Shown in pieces: positions 12,161-23,655 of a DNA stretch of 64,000 nucleotides (within the stretch, counting starts at the first letter, position 1; each line of letters starts with the position of its first letter). The notes beneath the pieces are model-generated. The model worked only from the letters and a program-made list of their open reading frames with translations. It searched no databases and was not told the DNA's origin. The stretch lies in contig NC_051450.1 in assembly GCF_001649575.2 (NCBI RefSeq), forward strand, positions 12,301,980-12,365,979, read 5' to 3'. The position numbers were made by a program, and so were the translations under genes. Source of the DNA: Kryptolebias marmoratus (Eukaryota; Chordata; Actinopteri; Cyprinodontiformes; Rivulidae).

Positions 12161-14484
12161 TTTTTTTTAAAATCTTTTCCTGATTATATTTCATTTATCT
12201 TTTATACTTTTATGTTTCATGGTTAATTTGTAGTATTGTTGGTACATTTTGTATGATTAAGTTGTTGTGTTTCTGAGGAGAAATGGGGCAGGGTTTTTGT
12301 TCTGGGGAGTTATTCAACATGGCTTCTCAGAGTAGTAAACATCTGTTTTGTTTGCCCTAGAAAGATATATTAGTTGCACACCTACCCCAAACAACAAGCA
12401 AAACACCACTGATTCCACATTCCAGAGTAACAGGGATACATTGGCAGAAGGCTGGTCTTGCCTTGAGGATAGGAATGCCCCCTTTGTTTGTTGCTATGAC
12501 GATCAGTTCCTGGAGCTGTTGACCAGACCCTGAAGATATCTGTTAAGTCTGCCCAGGAGTCGAGGCCACAACTGTCTGACTGGTGATGCAGCTGGTTAGC
12601 TCTGTGGTCCAGCGCTGCAGTTTGTATTCCCCAAGTGTATTAAATAAATTCCTAAACTGAGAAATAGATTGTTCTAAGGAGCTTGATTCTTATAATTTGA
12701 ACACACTTTTCACCGTCATGGATTCCCCGTTAAACCCATCACGAGTTAAGGGCTGTTTGGAGAGGCAGTCACTGCCGTGCAGCAAGGCAGCGAACTGAGG
12801 AAGATGCAGGGTGGGGCGTTCGACTTGTGCCTCACCAGCTGCTTACATGCCCCACATATTTAATATGCTGTTGATGGCAGAAGTTCTGGATGGACAACAT
12901 GTTTGTTATTTCACACAAATCTTTGTTTATCTTTTTCATCTCCAGTCCAAGTCACCATTCTTTACCTTCTGTTTTTTGTTTGTGGAAAAAAAGACTGCCA
13001 ATCTTTAGGGTCTGATGAGAAACAAAAAAAGCTACTTTCCCAAAAAGCAGAGAAATAGTTTAATATTTTCACTTTGATTATGGAAGATTTTTATCTGCAT
13101 ATCCAGGTGAAAATTGTGCTTTTCTGCATTGGTGCCACAATAGCTGCAGAAGTTGTTTTCAGGAAGTGTCAGAAGTCATTTGCGCTCTCTCCTTCTCTCC
13201 TTTCTCTATAGAGCGCATGAAACCTATAAATGTGTCTCATGAACAGCGGGGGGATAACTGCTGTGCTTTCTTGGTTTTGAAGTGTCTGAAACCTACCTTT
13301 GATTTTCCTCTTGCTCTCAGCTTTGCATTGATACCATCTGGCAGGAAGAGAAAGCCAGTGATCTGAGGGGGGAGGGGAGATTTAGGGAGAGCTCTGCTGT
13401 CTGATTAATCATGCTAATCAGTGATGAGGGGTTAGAAGTCCATTAACCTGTTCTGAAATGCCACAGTCTGCCATACTTCTGAAGCCTCAGACCCAGCGGA
13501 GCGGAAGCCACAGATGGGAAGCGCTAAAACCGGAGCGGCACGTAGGCTAACTCAAGAGTGGAACACCTGTGCTGATGATGGGGGTGAAGAGCGTTGACTT
13601 CATATGCATCCTTCAGCCTTCAAACTTCCCAAAACATTCCGCTAATCTGCCTCTGAAGGGTTTTCTACCTCTGCACAACGGAGCTGGAGGAACAGAGATA
13701 AAAGGATAATGCCATGCTTGGCTACCATGTGGGCTAACGCCACAGAAAGGTGGTCTGCATTTAAATCATAATGAGCTGTGAGATTACAGAGGCAGCTACT
13801 GTAATGGTAGCTTAACAGTTTTCCTCCTGTCGGATTCCTCATTTCCCCTCTGTAGCCAGAGGCGTTGAGCAAGCATAGCAGCAATATTTCCAACATACGG
13901 GCATCATAATTACTTCCAGAACATCTCTGTAAATGAAAATATTGATTTTTTTTCCCTGCAGTTATTTATTTATTTATTTATTGTTATTATTATTGTTTCT
14001 TTCTCATCCAGAGATTACAGTCTTGGTGGTAGAAAAGTTTAGCTTGAAAGCCATTCGTTGCTTTTCCCCCCCCATCAAGCCTAAAGAGGGAAACTGAACG
14101 AAAGCACTAAAGAGCTGAGGTTTCACTTCAGCTCTTTGTGAGGAGGAAAATGTCACGGCTTTCAGTTCAGGAGGGAGCTACAATTGTTCGTGCATTTCAG
14201 TTTGACTCTTCTGAACAAGTGCGACCGCTGTTTTTGTGACCACAACCATTTATCAACGCCACAGTCTGAAAAGAACATGGGATTTTTTTTTCTTTCTTTC
14301 TTTCTTGCTGAGCACAAAAGCAGACCTGTGAAATGTACATGAGGAGTTTTTACCCTCAGATTGTCTCATTTTTTTCATGGGGGTGCACATGAATGGGACA
14401 ATGTGAGAAAACGGGAAAAAAACCTTTTTCTAATGGCTGTAAAAATAGAGCTAGTGAATTTTTAATTGATGACCTTAAGGAAAG
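12161..14484. other. Intergenic; simple repeats; possible conserved non-coding DNA
   Basis: No gene was recognised. Two short microsatellites are present: (TTTA)n at 13962-13982 and (TTTC)n at about 14289-14306. The 13.16-13.90 kb part is of even composition with TAAT-type homeodomain core motifs (CTGATTAATCATGCTAATCAG near 13400) and could be regulatory. This is an impression, as conservation cannot be checked here. Confidence 0.4.
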
Positions 14485-15215
14485 TATATTGCTGCCACCC
14501 GTTGTGCCAAAGTTTTAAATATCTTACGTTAAGAAATGATAGAGTTATAACTGTTATGACCAAAACTTTAAAATAATGTTGTGTTCAATCTCACAAGATC
14601 TCCCACTCAAAGTATGTGTTGTAAATGAATTAGCTACTACGATTCCAAATTTTAGCTCAATATGTGTGAAACTGACTGAATGATAGACATTTTAGTGTTT
14701 GTTAAGGTTGATTAACTGTGGCCGCATTCTTAAATCAGGTAAAACTTCAAAAATTAAAGTGTTGTAGATGTACATCTAGTGATTAATTTCTGAACGGATT
14801 AGGTGTAAATCCAGTAGTTCATGAGATATTTTGCTAACAGACAAACAGGGTTGACTAATATTTAATATCAAAGAAAGAAAGAAACATTTTGCACAGTGAA
14901 TAGTGTTCAGTTTATGTGTTAGGGATGAATCTCAGCAAATGTCACACCAAAATTTCAGCTCAATATCTGTAAAATATTTTTAAGTTTAAACCATTTTTGT
15001 GGTTTCTAAGTTAAACTGGCTGTGGCAGCCATGTCTAGTTGATTTGGCTTCAAACGTAAATCAGTTGCACTTGTATTTGTAGTAATTAATTTCTGAAAGT
15101 TTCCTTAAAATCAAGCAAGTGGTTCATGAGATATTTTGCTAACAGAGAAATGTAAAAAGACACAAACACACACACTGAGAAAAATGCTACTGGCTTCCTT
15201 TTTTTTTTCATCGGC
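14485..15215. repeat. Second copy of the 5.5-kb dispersed repeat, inverted, with internal doubling
   Basis: Read as reverse complement, the segment matches the 5544-5992 element through phrases such as GAGCTAAAATTTGGAATCG and the CTCAATATGTGTGAAACTGAC block. The phrase CATGAGATATTTTGCTAACAG occurs twice, near 14820 and 15127, each preceded by similar sequence, so the repeat unit seems tandemly doubled here. The inverted ends of the 5.5-kb copy are not clear in this one. No protein is encoded. Confidence 0.6.
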
Positions 15216-16029
15216 GAGTGTTATTTAGATTTCCTTTCAGGTTTGCACTTTTTCAATCAGCAAACAAAAAAGCCATAGATAATTCTGTGTAAAGGTTATG
15301 AACAGTTAATTTATTTTTGTTTGTAGAAATAGCTGAAATCGTTGAATGTCTGACAGTTATAGAGCTAAGATTATCAAAGTGTAATTTCTGAAGGCTTGAA
15401 GCAATCAAACATCTCTGTTTTTTCCTGATCATACTGAGAATCTTATGAAACTGTTCCCTTTTGGCTTCTCGGCTTCCAGCTTTGAAGGAATTGATTTGTT
15501 TGTGTTTGCCGATAAAATCTGCAGAACGGAGGGTTACATACACTAAAAGCAGACTTCTTATCAATACTCTGTGGGGACAAAAAGCCCGTCTCTCCCTCGA
15601 TGTGTGTCTTCATTTCTAAAAGTGTTTGTGTGCAGGAGGGACTGGAAAGATGTAACCTACAGATGATTGATTTTTCAGACGGGGATGAGTAAATGTGAAA
15701 GTAAACCACCAATGCTCAGTTTAAGCTGATCCAAACTGAAAATTCATCTTTGTCTTTACCTCTGACGTCTATAATAACATCTATAAGGCAGCTTTGCATT
15801 TTCTCTGCTTCAAATCGCAGCAATTTCAGACCTGCTGACTTAAAACAAGTCAATTTGCTGTCAATTTGTTGTAAAAAAGAAGACATAAAGCCTCTGTTTT
15901 GTTTGGCTTTTATATTCATTGTCTGTAGGCACACTCGAAGTAGAACATTTAAAAATTTAAGTATGACAATGACAACAGAAATCCTTTCTGAGAGTTTCAA
16001 GTACAGCTCATGTTTCTCCAATTTTAGCT
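15216..16029. other. Intergenic; overlapping orphan open frames
   Basis: Minus-strand frames at 15253-15564 (103 codons) and 15716-16057 (113 codons), and a plus-strand frame at 15750-16037, overlap or sit antisense to each other and show no domain. Near 15288-15335 there is a short match to the dispersed repeat seen at 27.5, 49.3 and 57.9 kb (AAAGGTTATGAAC). Confidence 0.45.
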
Positions 16030-16570
16030 CCCTGTAAAACTCAGAATGGAATTTCAAATCTTGCGTTTAACATACAAAATTCTCAGCAACCAAGCTCCAT
16101 CCTATACTAAATATACTCTTATGTTCTATATTTTCCCAACAGAACAGACTCCAGGTTTACTTGTGGTTCCTAGAGTTTGTAAAAGTAGAACGGGAGGCAG
16201 AGCTTTCAGTTATCAGGCTCCTCTCTGGATAGGCTGACACTCTGTCTACTTTTAAGACCAGGCTTAAGACTTTCCTTTTTGATCAATCCTATAGTTAGGG
16301 TTGGTTTGGGTTTCCTGAGGTATCCCTTAGTTCTGCTGCTATAGGCTTAGACTGCTGGAGGACAAATTGACCACATTTCCTCACTCTGCTGCTCTCTTTT
16401 CTCTCTTAACTCTCCATGGCTGTACATGCAATTATTGCTGCCATTAACCTGTGTTTTCCTTATTTTGACTGATCTGGCTGGACTTGAATGAACTTGTTTT
16501 TGTGCTGAACTGCCCTAAGATCACTTCTGTTGTAAATTGGCAATGTACAGTAAAAATAAACTTAACTGAA
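16030..16570 (+). pseudogene. LINE 3' end relic (L2/CR1 group): C-terminal RT segment and 3' UTR
   Basis: In broken frames the segment reads MEFQILRLTYKILSNQAPSY, then GLLVVPRV, then GGRAFSYQAPLW, then STFKTRLKTFLF. This is the characteristic C-terminal sequence of a large fish LINE family. It is followed by a 3' UTR whose last part (CCCTAAGATCACTTCTGTTG, then AAACTTAACTGAATT) has the form of that family's tail. Upstream endonuclease and RT core are missing, so this is a typical 5'-truncated insertion. Stops interrupt the frame. The L2 versus Rex1/CR1 assignment is uncertain. Confidence 0.7.
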
Positions 16571-19500
16571 TTATGCCGAAATACAGAACATGAACACTTC
16601 ATGCTGCTTTTCTTGGTGGTTATAATGAGCAGACCTCTTGCCTGTTGATAGTTGAGTTCTGCTGCACCCCCACCTGAGAGTTGGACCAGGGACTCAGTGG
16701 GTTTAGAAAATGAGTAAATAAATGAGAACACATGCAGTCAATAGTGTTTTGGAATTTAAAACAGGAGGCATGGCTTTAAGTTTTCGGTCTCTTTTGGGTC
16801 GTTTTCTGTTAAACCAGCTGCGAGTCTTCCTACGCGCAACAACTCCTGCGGTGAAACAGCAAGTTCTGGTACTGGTGAGTTTTCTGACCCAGGCAAGAGG
16901 TGCTTGTTCTACACAAGCAAAACCTCTAAATTTTTAAAACTTCTGTTCATAATTTGTTAGAAAGTTTGACAACTGTGAAGCACAAGTCCTATCTCAAAAT
17001 TGTTTAAAAATCTGGTTGATTAAGATGAAATAGTGATTGTTTTACTACTATCCTTGGTATCACTTTAATGAGGCTTTATCAATAATAATCATTTATAAAA
17101 CAGTTATAAAATACTACTAATACATTAAATCAGGCTCACTATTTGTCAAGCTCAAGTGCTGTACTTGAATTTGTTCATGTAAATGTAAGTTTTTGCTAAT
17201 TTCTCAGCTTACTTTAACTAGGTAACTTCTGCCAAAACAAAGCTCATAGTGCAGGTAAATTACTGCCAGATGTTTGCTATTTAAAATGTAAAATATAAAG
17301 AATTCAGGTAAACAGTGACAATGGAAAGTATTTGGCAAAAAACGAGTCAGTATGCTCTTTTTTGTCTAAGGGCCTGTAACTTATTTTTAATGGTTTATTT
17401 ACAGGTTATTAATAACTGCATTAATATTTATTTATGTAATTATAAGGGTACCACAATTGTAAAATGATACCAACAAGTCATGAAGATAAATCAGCAAAAC
17501 ACTATCAAGAAATGTTTAAAATAAAAACAATTCTTAGAAATGCTGTTTTTTTTTTTGTTTTGTCATTTATTTATTGTACTCCTGTTATTGCAACAAAGAC
17601 TAATATTTGTAACTTTTTAACGGTAAATAGATTAAACGTAGTCAATTAGTGGATACAAAAAAGCATTCTTGTAGAACATTTTAGTATTTTGATAGTTTAA
17701 GCAAATAAATTAAAAAATCCCTCCTTTGGAATATAACCTTTGTAAGGGTTTGAGCACATTGGAGTTTAAATTTAGATCTTGTTCTTTCCAGGACAACACA
17801 GCTAAACACAGTTTAAATTCACACCCTGCTTTAGGATTGTGTTTGTATTGAGTGGGATTCAGTTGTATAAATTCAGTCGTCCCATATCTGCTTGGCTTTA
17901 TTTTAAATGAGAAACAAAACATCTTGCAGAGCAAACAGTCTTTCTATTGGAGTAGCTGAAGACAAGATTTCCCATGACTCATTTGTGCATAAAGCTATGA
18001 ATAGAACACCCTGCCGATGAACTTACCACAGTACCGATCTGTTTCTGGGTGGAGCAAAAGCCTCACAATGCAAACATGTTTGAATTTGAGTGCATAAAGA
18101 TCCCTCTTCTTGTAAATCGACTTATTCACTTGGTTCAGCAGAACAAGCTTTTTTATAAATGTCAGAGCCAGAGTTCTTATCTTTTTCCTGCAGATCTGAG
18201 GTGTCCCAGATTACTGAAATTTATTCTGTGCAAACACTGACCCCACCTCCTGAACTGCTGAATAATTAAATCTAGAATTATGGCTCAGATTAAATGTCTT
18301 TCTAAGATCCTTTTGCAACATTTAATTGCAGTTTTTGTGTAGATTTTAAATGAACAAGTACATTTCATTTTAGTTCAATTCCCTTTTCTGTTGGCTCATG
18401 TATTAATTCCTTAATCATGGCCTAGGAAGCAGTAAACAGACCACACAGAGAGGTAGCCTACCAGCAAAATCTGTCACAAACCCAACGCGGTCAATGTATC
18501 ACTCAAGGCACTATAGCGGGCCAGGAAAATCGGGCTTGAACGAAGGCAGCTGACCACTGAATTTATTTATCACCATAAACATAAAACACTGAGGCAGATA
18601 GGGAAAGAAGAGGGAGGAGGGAGAGTGGCAGTAGGCATGTTAAGAGGAAGCTCACATCTCAGTTGGAGTGATTGATGGGGATGAGGAATGGGCCCTGTCA
18701 TGGTGCAATTACACCAGTCTGACAGTATGTGTTTGAAGGACAGAAGCTGGAGAAGAGAGGACTGGGAGCATGAAGTGATTCATGCTGAGGGGAAAGATGG
18801 CAAAACAAATGATGTTACGGTCTTGACCTTGTAGCTTCGACAAGATATCATCTCTCTTGTTAATTTCAAATGGTCCTCTGGCTGGAAGGATTTTTATACA
18901 GCAGACATGCAGTAATGGTCATCTGAGTAACTGCTGGGAGGGGTAAAGCTGTTTTTTTTTTTCTTTTTTTTTTGTTCTTCTGGCAAGTCATCAGCTGGCT
19001 TTATTTTTACAAAGTGCACACCAAATACCTGTTTATGAAGGTCATTTTTAAAAACAGTGTGGAATACTGTTGTCTTTTTTATTTAGTGCACAGGAGTTGA
19101 AATCATTCCTGCTCCAGCAAAATCACAAAGTGAACCATACTTTTTGAAACACTAGACATAAGGTAGGTTTTTACAAGAAACCTGCACAAGAGTAATATTA
19201 AGTAATGGCAAAATATTCTGTCTCTGCAGCACCCCCCAATATTCAGCCTAAAAACCATAAACTTACATAAAAAACTGACTACATACCTTGTTCTATGTAT
19301 GGTATTTTCCTGAAAATGATAACGCTCACGTCAGTTTGCAGCTTTTGTTGTGTTAAAAATTATTAAAAAAAACTTTAGACTTTAAAAGCATGACTAAAAG
19401 ACAGCAAATACATCTAGGTTCTGATTATTGTGTCATTGTACAGTAAACTCTGGTTCAAGTAGTTTTCATCTTATTGTATATGTAAACTGATCATATTATA

Positions 19501-19839
19501 GGTCATATTATAGGGATGCATAAAGACAAACAAGCATTTACACTCAAACCTAGGACCAATTTAGAATTCCCAGTTTATCTAACATGCATGTTTCTGAACT
19601 GGTGGGAGGAGGCTGGAGTTCCCAGAAAAACCCCACTCACACATAGTAAGAACGTTTCCCTGCAGATATAGCTGCGTTTTGGACTGGAGACGTTTCTTAC
19701 TGTGAGGCAGCAGGGCTAACCAACTGTCTCATTGTGCAGTAACCATTTGCAAAATGTTCAGTCATACAGCACTGTATTTTTGGGATTATGTTTTATGGTC
19801 TCGGAAACCAACGTGACATTTTAGGGGAATACAGAGCCT
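16571..19839. other. Long intergenic stretch without a recognised gene
   Basis: AT-rich with scattered short open frames lacking domains. The 18.4-18.8 kb part is more balanced in composition. No repeat family was recognised. Confidence 0.5.
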
Positions 19840-20110
19840 CGGTTTGTTTGATGGTGGCACAATAAAAACCCTAAGAAAAAGACCAACTTTCAGTAAAACA
19901 CAGTGGTGGTTCTGGCATGTTGGGAAGGGACAAGTGGTGCTTTGCGCATCTTGCTCTGTAGACATTTATGCATAAAAGAAATAATGAAATGTGAAGGTTT
20001 TTCCAAAGCTTTCAAAGCAAAATGTGCTAGCCAGGGTCAGAAAATAAGGTTTGAGTGGAAGATCTTTGGCCTGTTTGCAGGACAATGACTCAAAGCAATA
20101 ATTCAGCAGT
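19840..20110 (+). pseudogene. Tc1/mariner-type transposase relic
   Basis: A frame near 19885 reads VKHSGGSGMLG, close to the KHGGGS.M.WG block found between the catalytic residues of Tc1-like transposases. Near 20060-20090 another frame reads LQDNDSKQ, close to the LQQDNDPKH block that holds the second catalytic aspartate. The preceding DNA (CCCTAAGAAAAAGACCAACT) also fits a Tc1-like family. Order and orientation are right for a transposase, but spacing is shortened and frames are broken. No inverted ends were found. Confidence 0.45.
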
Positions 20111-20419
20111 GGGGAGGGATGATTGTATAAGACAAGAATGATCCTGTTGGAAATGTTTGAGCTGAAATCTAACTGCAGAAAAATAAATTGAAGGATTGAA
20201 GGCGCTTCAATGCCATAGAAGTAAAAAAGAGGTGTATGTTCTTGAAAACAACCTTTAGATGCCTACTAGAAATGCAGTCAGTGTTGCCAAGTTTTGCAAG
20301 CAAATGATAGGGCGGTAAAAAGTGTTTGGAAAATACATTTTACGTTGGTATTATTTTATTTTACCAACTGGTAAGAAAATCTCAAAAATCTTTGCTGTTT
20401 ATATCCTGGAGTATAATAG

Positions 20420-20445
20420 TTAGATTAGATTAGATTAGATTAGAT
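20420..20445 (-). repeat. (TCTAA)n LINE tail
   Basis: About five copies of TTAGA on the plus strand form the 3' terminus of the LINE. Confidence 0.9.
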
Positions 20446-20706
20446 AGCATTTATTGTCATCGAACAGAATTCAACGAAATTTCCACCGCAGCTCCCGTGC
20501 AAGAGGTCAAATATATACAGTATAAATAAGCAAACACACAATAATAATAATATCAATATATACAACTAAATTAACTAAAGGCACTCAACAATACCAAAGA
20601 AGTAGCAGCAGGTCCAATTATGGCAGAGTACAGATAATGTAACAGTGCGAAGTGCAGAACAATATGGCTGTGTGGTGGTGGAGAATATGTATGTGTGACT
20701 GCGAGG
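20446..20706 (-). other. 3' UTR of the intact LINE
   Basis: On the minus strand this AT-rich segment follows the stop codon. It ends GACAATAAATGCTATC immediately before the TCTAA repeats, a form shared by many copies of this family. It is the region the reverse transcriptase would need to recognise. Confidence 0.75.
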
Positions 20707-23652
20707 TTATGATATATGTTGGAGGGGGGGACAACAGGGAATAATGGCTCTGACGGCTGTGGGGAAGAAACTGTTTCTCAATCTATTTGTTGTAGTCCGT
20801 ATATTTCTGTACCGCTTGCCCGATGGCAGCGGCACGAACAGTCTGTGACCCGGGTGGCTGGAATCCATCGCTATGGATCCAGCTCTCTTCTTGACCCGGT
20901 CTGTGTAAATAGAGTCCAGGTCTGGGAGGGGGCATCCCACAATGCCTTGTGCTGTTCTCACCACCCGTGTAAGTTGTTTCCTCTCCAGTGCTGTGCAGCT
21001 ACCATACCACACAGTCATGTTGAGGCAGAGGATGCTCTCAATCATCGCCCTGTAAAAGTTCACGAGCAGCCGTGAGGAAAGTCCAGCCCGTCTCAGTTTC
21101 CTGAGGAAGAAGAGCCTTTGTTGTGTTTTCTTCACCAGGTGGGAGGTGTTTGTGTTCCAGGAGAAGTCAGACGTAATGTGGAGGCCCAGGAACTTGATGT
21201 TGTCCACACGTTCCACCACTTCTCCATCTATGAGAAGGGGAGTGTGAGCCGACCTCCTGGACCTTCTGTAATCCACAATGACCTCCTTGGTCTTCCCTGT
21301 GTTCAGCACCAAGTTGTTGGCTGAACACCACTGAGTGAGCTGCAGAATCTCATCTCTGTAGTGGGTCTCGTTGTTGTCTGAAATGAGACCCACTACTGTT
21401 GTGTCGTCCGCGTACTTCACGACTGTGTTTGTGGGGTGGATGGCCACGCAGTCGTGTGTAAACAGGGTGAAGAGAGCTGGGCTGAGCACACAGCCCTGCG
21501 GCGTGCCTGTGTTAAGGACCAGTGGAGACGATGTTGAGCCACTTATTCTCACCACCTGGTGCCTGTTGGTGAGGAAGTCTCTGATCCAATGACACAGTGA
21601 AGCGGGCAGCCCCACCTCAAGTAGCTTCAGCACCAGCTTGTCTGGAATGACGGTGTTAAATGCTGAGCTGAAGTCTACAAATAGCATCCTGACGTAGGTG
21701 TTGGGATGCTGCAGATGGGTCAGGGCTGTGTGCAGAGTGATGGAGACAGCATCCTCTGTTGACCGGTTCGCTCTGTAGGCGAACTGAAGGCTGTCCAGGT
21801 TTGTGGGGATGAAGTCTCTGATGTACCTCAGAAGAATCCTCTCAAAGCACTTCATGATCACCGGGGTCAGAGCGACGGGCCGGTAATCGTTCAGGCTGGT
21901 GATGGACCTCTTCTTCGGTACAGGGATGATGGTGGAAGACTTGAGGCACTGAGGAACCATGGCGAGCTGCAGGGACAGATTGAAAATGTCCAGAAACACT
22001 CCTGCCAGCTGGTCGGCGCAGGTTTTCAGCGTCTGGCCTGACACCTTGTCCGGTCCTGGAGCTTTGTGAGTGTTGATCCTCCTCAGGGTAGACGTCACCT
22101 GATGCTTCTGTAAGACTAGGGGCTGGTGCTGCTCTTCCAGTTGGGGTAGATGTACGGCTTCTCTGCTGCCCGCCGTGTCAAAGCGGGCAAAGAAGCTGTT
22201 TAAGGTGTCAGGCAGGGTGGGGTCGCGGCTGATCAGCTGGGTGCTGTGTTTGTAGTCTGTCATGGTTCTAATGCCTCTCCACATGCTTCGGGGGTTGTTG
22301 TTGATGAAATGTTCCTCAATCTGCTGTTTATACTGGAGCTTGGCCTGCTTAATACCTTTTTTCAGTTCCGACCGGGCCCTGCTATAAGCCAACCTGTCTC
22401 CAGACCTGTAGGCAGCATCCCGGGCTTTCAGCAGGGCCCGTACTGTGCTGTCCAGCCATGGTTTCTGGTTTGGAAACAGTTTTATGGTCTTAACAGGGAG
22501 GACAGTGTCGGTACAGAACTGAACGTAGGACAGAACGGAAGATGAGTATTCCTCCAAGTCTGCACCGTCCCTGAACACACTCCAGTCTGTATGCTCAAAG
22601 CAGTTCTGAAGTGCAGAGGAGGCCTCCTCAGTCCAGACCTGAACTACTCTGATGGTCGGCTTAGTTCTGCAGGCCAGAGGCTTGTAGACAGGAATCAGCT
22701 CCACTGAAATGTGGTCAGACATGCCCAGATGTGGAGCTGCTACAGCCTTGTAGGCTCCGGGGATATTGCAGTAGACCTGGTCCAAAATGTTATTGTCTCT
22801 GGTGGGAAAGTTTATGGATTTGTGGAGTTTAGGAAACACAGCCTTCAGTTCCACGTGATTGAAGTCCCCCGCCACAATCACGGCCGTCTCCGGGTTGGAG
22901 TTCATCTGCACGCTAATCAGGCAGTACAGCTCCTCTAATGCTAACTTAGCATTAGCCCTCGGTGGTATATAGACGGCCACGATCACAATGGAGGAGAGTT
23001 CTCTCACCAACTTGAAGGGTCTGCATTTCACCGCCAGATATTCCAAGTCAGGAGAGCAGAATGTTCCGACCGAGTGTGTGGCTGTACACCAGGCATTGTG
23101 TACATACAATGCCAAACCTCCGCCTCTGCCCTTACCCGAGGCTGCAGTCCGATCCGCCCGGAACAGAGCGCGCCCCGTTATCTCCACCGCTGCGTCCGGG
23201 ATGTTATCCTCCAGCCAGGTCTCCGTGACAATAGTCACACAGCTGTCCATCCGGCGAGAAGTAATCCGGAGTCGCATCTCGTCGATTTTGTTGACGAGGG
23301 ACCTGGCATTGGCGAGGAAGAGGCTGGGGAGGGCCGGTTTATGAGGGCTAGCTTGTAGCCTAGCCCGCACGCCGGCTCTCTTACCCCTCTTTTGTTTGCG
23401 CTGCCTCCTCCGTCGCCTTAGCAGCATGGGGGGAATAATCATAGTCCCAGGTGTTCTTAGCAGCTCTGGAGGAATAAAGTCCAGCTTGGTGGGTGTGTGA
23501 AGTCCAAACTGTCTTCCTATGTCCCACAGTTCTAATCTGCTGTAGGTTGTGATGGCTTCCAGTAGTGTGTTGAGCGAAAACATCAATAAAAACAAGCTAA
23601 AAAAGACGAAAACACGGGAGCTCCGAGCCGCAGCGTCTACACGCGCCGCCAT
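20707..23652 (-). CDS. LINE ORF2-type polyprotein: endonuclease plus reverse transcriptase, intact
   Basis: This 981-residue protein would nick target DNA and copy the element's RNA into it. Residues 1-100 hold a hydrophobic stretch (about 14-31) and a very basic run (about 79-98). The apurinic-type endonuclease spans about 110-325: LANARS (N115), TETW (E144), GDFN (D263, N265) and SDH (D313, H314) are all present. The reverse transcriptase follows: [16 protein letters not shown] (D660), GTPQG (716-720), YADD (747-750; catalytic D749 and D750) and IKFLGL. The C-terminus has the [13 protein letters not shown] and NRLRNSFFP blocks usual for this fish LINE group. No stop or frameshift interrupts it. 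The first ATG lies in a good context (GCGGCG follows). Length fits a complete ORF2. The clade (L2 versus a CR1 relative) is from motif memory. Confidence 0.92.
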   Translation of the reverse strand: MAARVDAAARSSRVFVFFSLFLLMFSLNTLLEAITTYSRLELWDIGRQFGLHTPTKLDFIPPELLRTPGTMIIPPMLLRRRRRQRKQKRGKRAGVRARLQASPHKPALPSLFLANARSLVNKIDEMRLRITSRRMDSCVTIVTETWLEDNIPDAAVEITGRALFRADRTAASGKGRGGGLALYVHNAWCTATHSVGTFCSPDLEYLAVKCRPFKLVRELSSIVIVAVYIPPRANAKLALEELYCLISVQMNSNPETAVIVAGDFNHVELKAVFPKLHKSINFPTRDNNILDQVYCNIPGAYKAVAAPHLGMSDHISVELIPVYKPLACRTKPTIRVVQVWTEEASSALQNCFEHTDWSVFRDGADLEEYSSSVLSYVQFCTDTVLPVKTIKLFPNQKPWLDSTVRALLKARDAAYRSGDRLAYSRARSELKKGIKQAKLQYKQQIEEHFINNNPRSMWRGIRTMTDYKHSTQLISRDPTLPDTLNSFFARFDTAGSREAVHLPQLEEQHQPLVLQKHQVTSTLRRINTHKAPGPDKVSGQTLKTCADQLAGVFLDIFNLSLQLAMVPQCLKSSTIIPVPKKRSITSLNDYRPVALTPVIMKCFERILLRYIRDFIPTNLDSLQFAYRANRSTEDAVSITLHTALTHLQHPNTYVRMLFVDFSSAFNTVIPDKLVLKLLEVGLPASLCHWIRDFLTNRHQVVRISGSTSSPLVLNTGTPQGCVLSPALFTLFTHDCVAIHPTNTVVKYADDTTVVGLISDNNETHYRDEILQLTQWCSANNLVLNTGKTKEVIVDYRRSRRSAHTPLLIDGEVVERVDNIKFLGLHITSDFSWNTNTSHLVKKTQQRLFFLRKLRRAGLSSRLLVNFYRAMIESILCLNMTVWYGSCTALERKQLTRVVRTAQGIVGCPLPDLDSIYTDRVKKRAGSIAMDSSHPGHRLFVPLPSGKRYRNIRTTTNRLRNSFFPTAVRAIIPCCPPLQHIS

Positions 23653-23655
23653 GAA

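Larger units (their letters stand above)
20420..23655 (-). mobile_element. Near-full-length LINE (L2/CR1 group) with (TCTAA)n 3' tail
   Basis: Read on the minus strand the element runs from just before the ATG at 23652 to a (TCTAA)n tail at 20420-20445. It contains one long intact gene (20707-23652) and about 260 bases of 3' UTR with an AATAAA signal next to the tail (complement at 20450-20455). The short-repeat tail instead of poly(A) is typical of L2/CR1-type LINEs. No convincing target-site duplication was seen, and no separate ORF1 or long 5' UTR lies upstream, so the 5' end may be slightly truncated. It stands out as GC-richer than its surroundings, consistent with recent arrival. Confidence 0.9.

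Noticed and set aside
20716..23358. Several plus-strand frames of 68-119 codons
   Set aside because: They are antisense shadows of the intact LINE gene on the minus strand.
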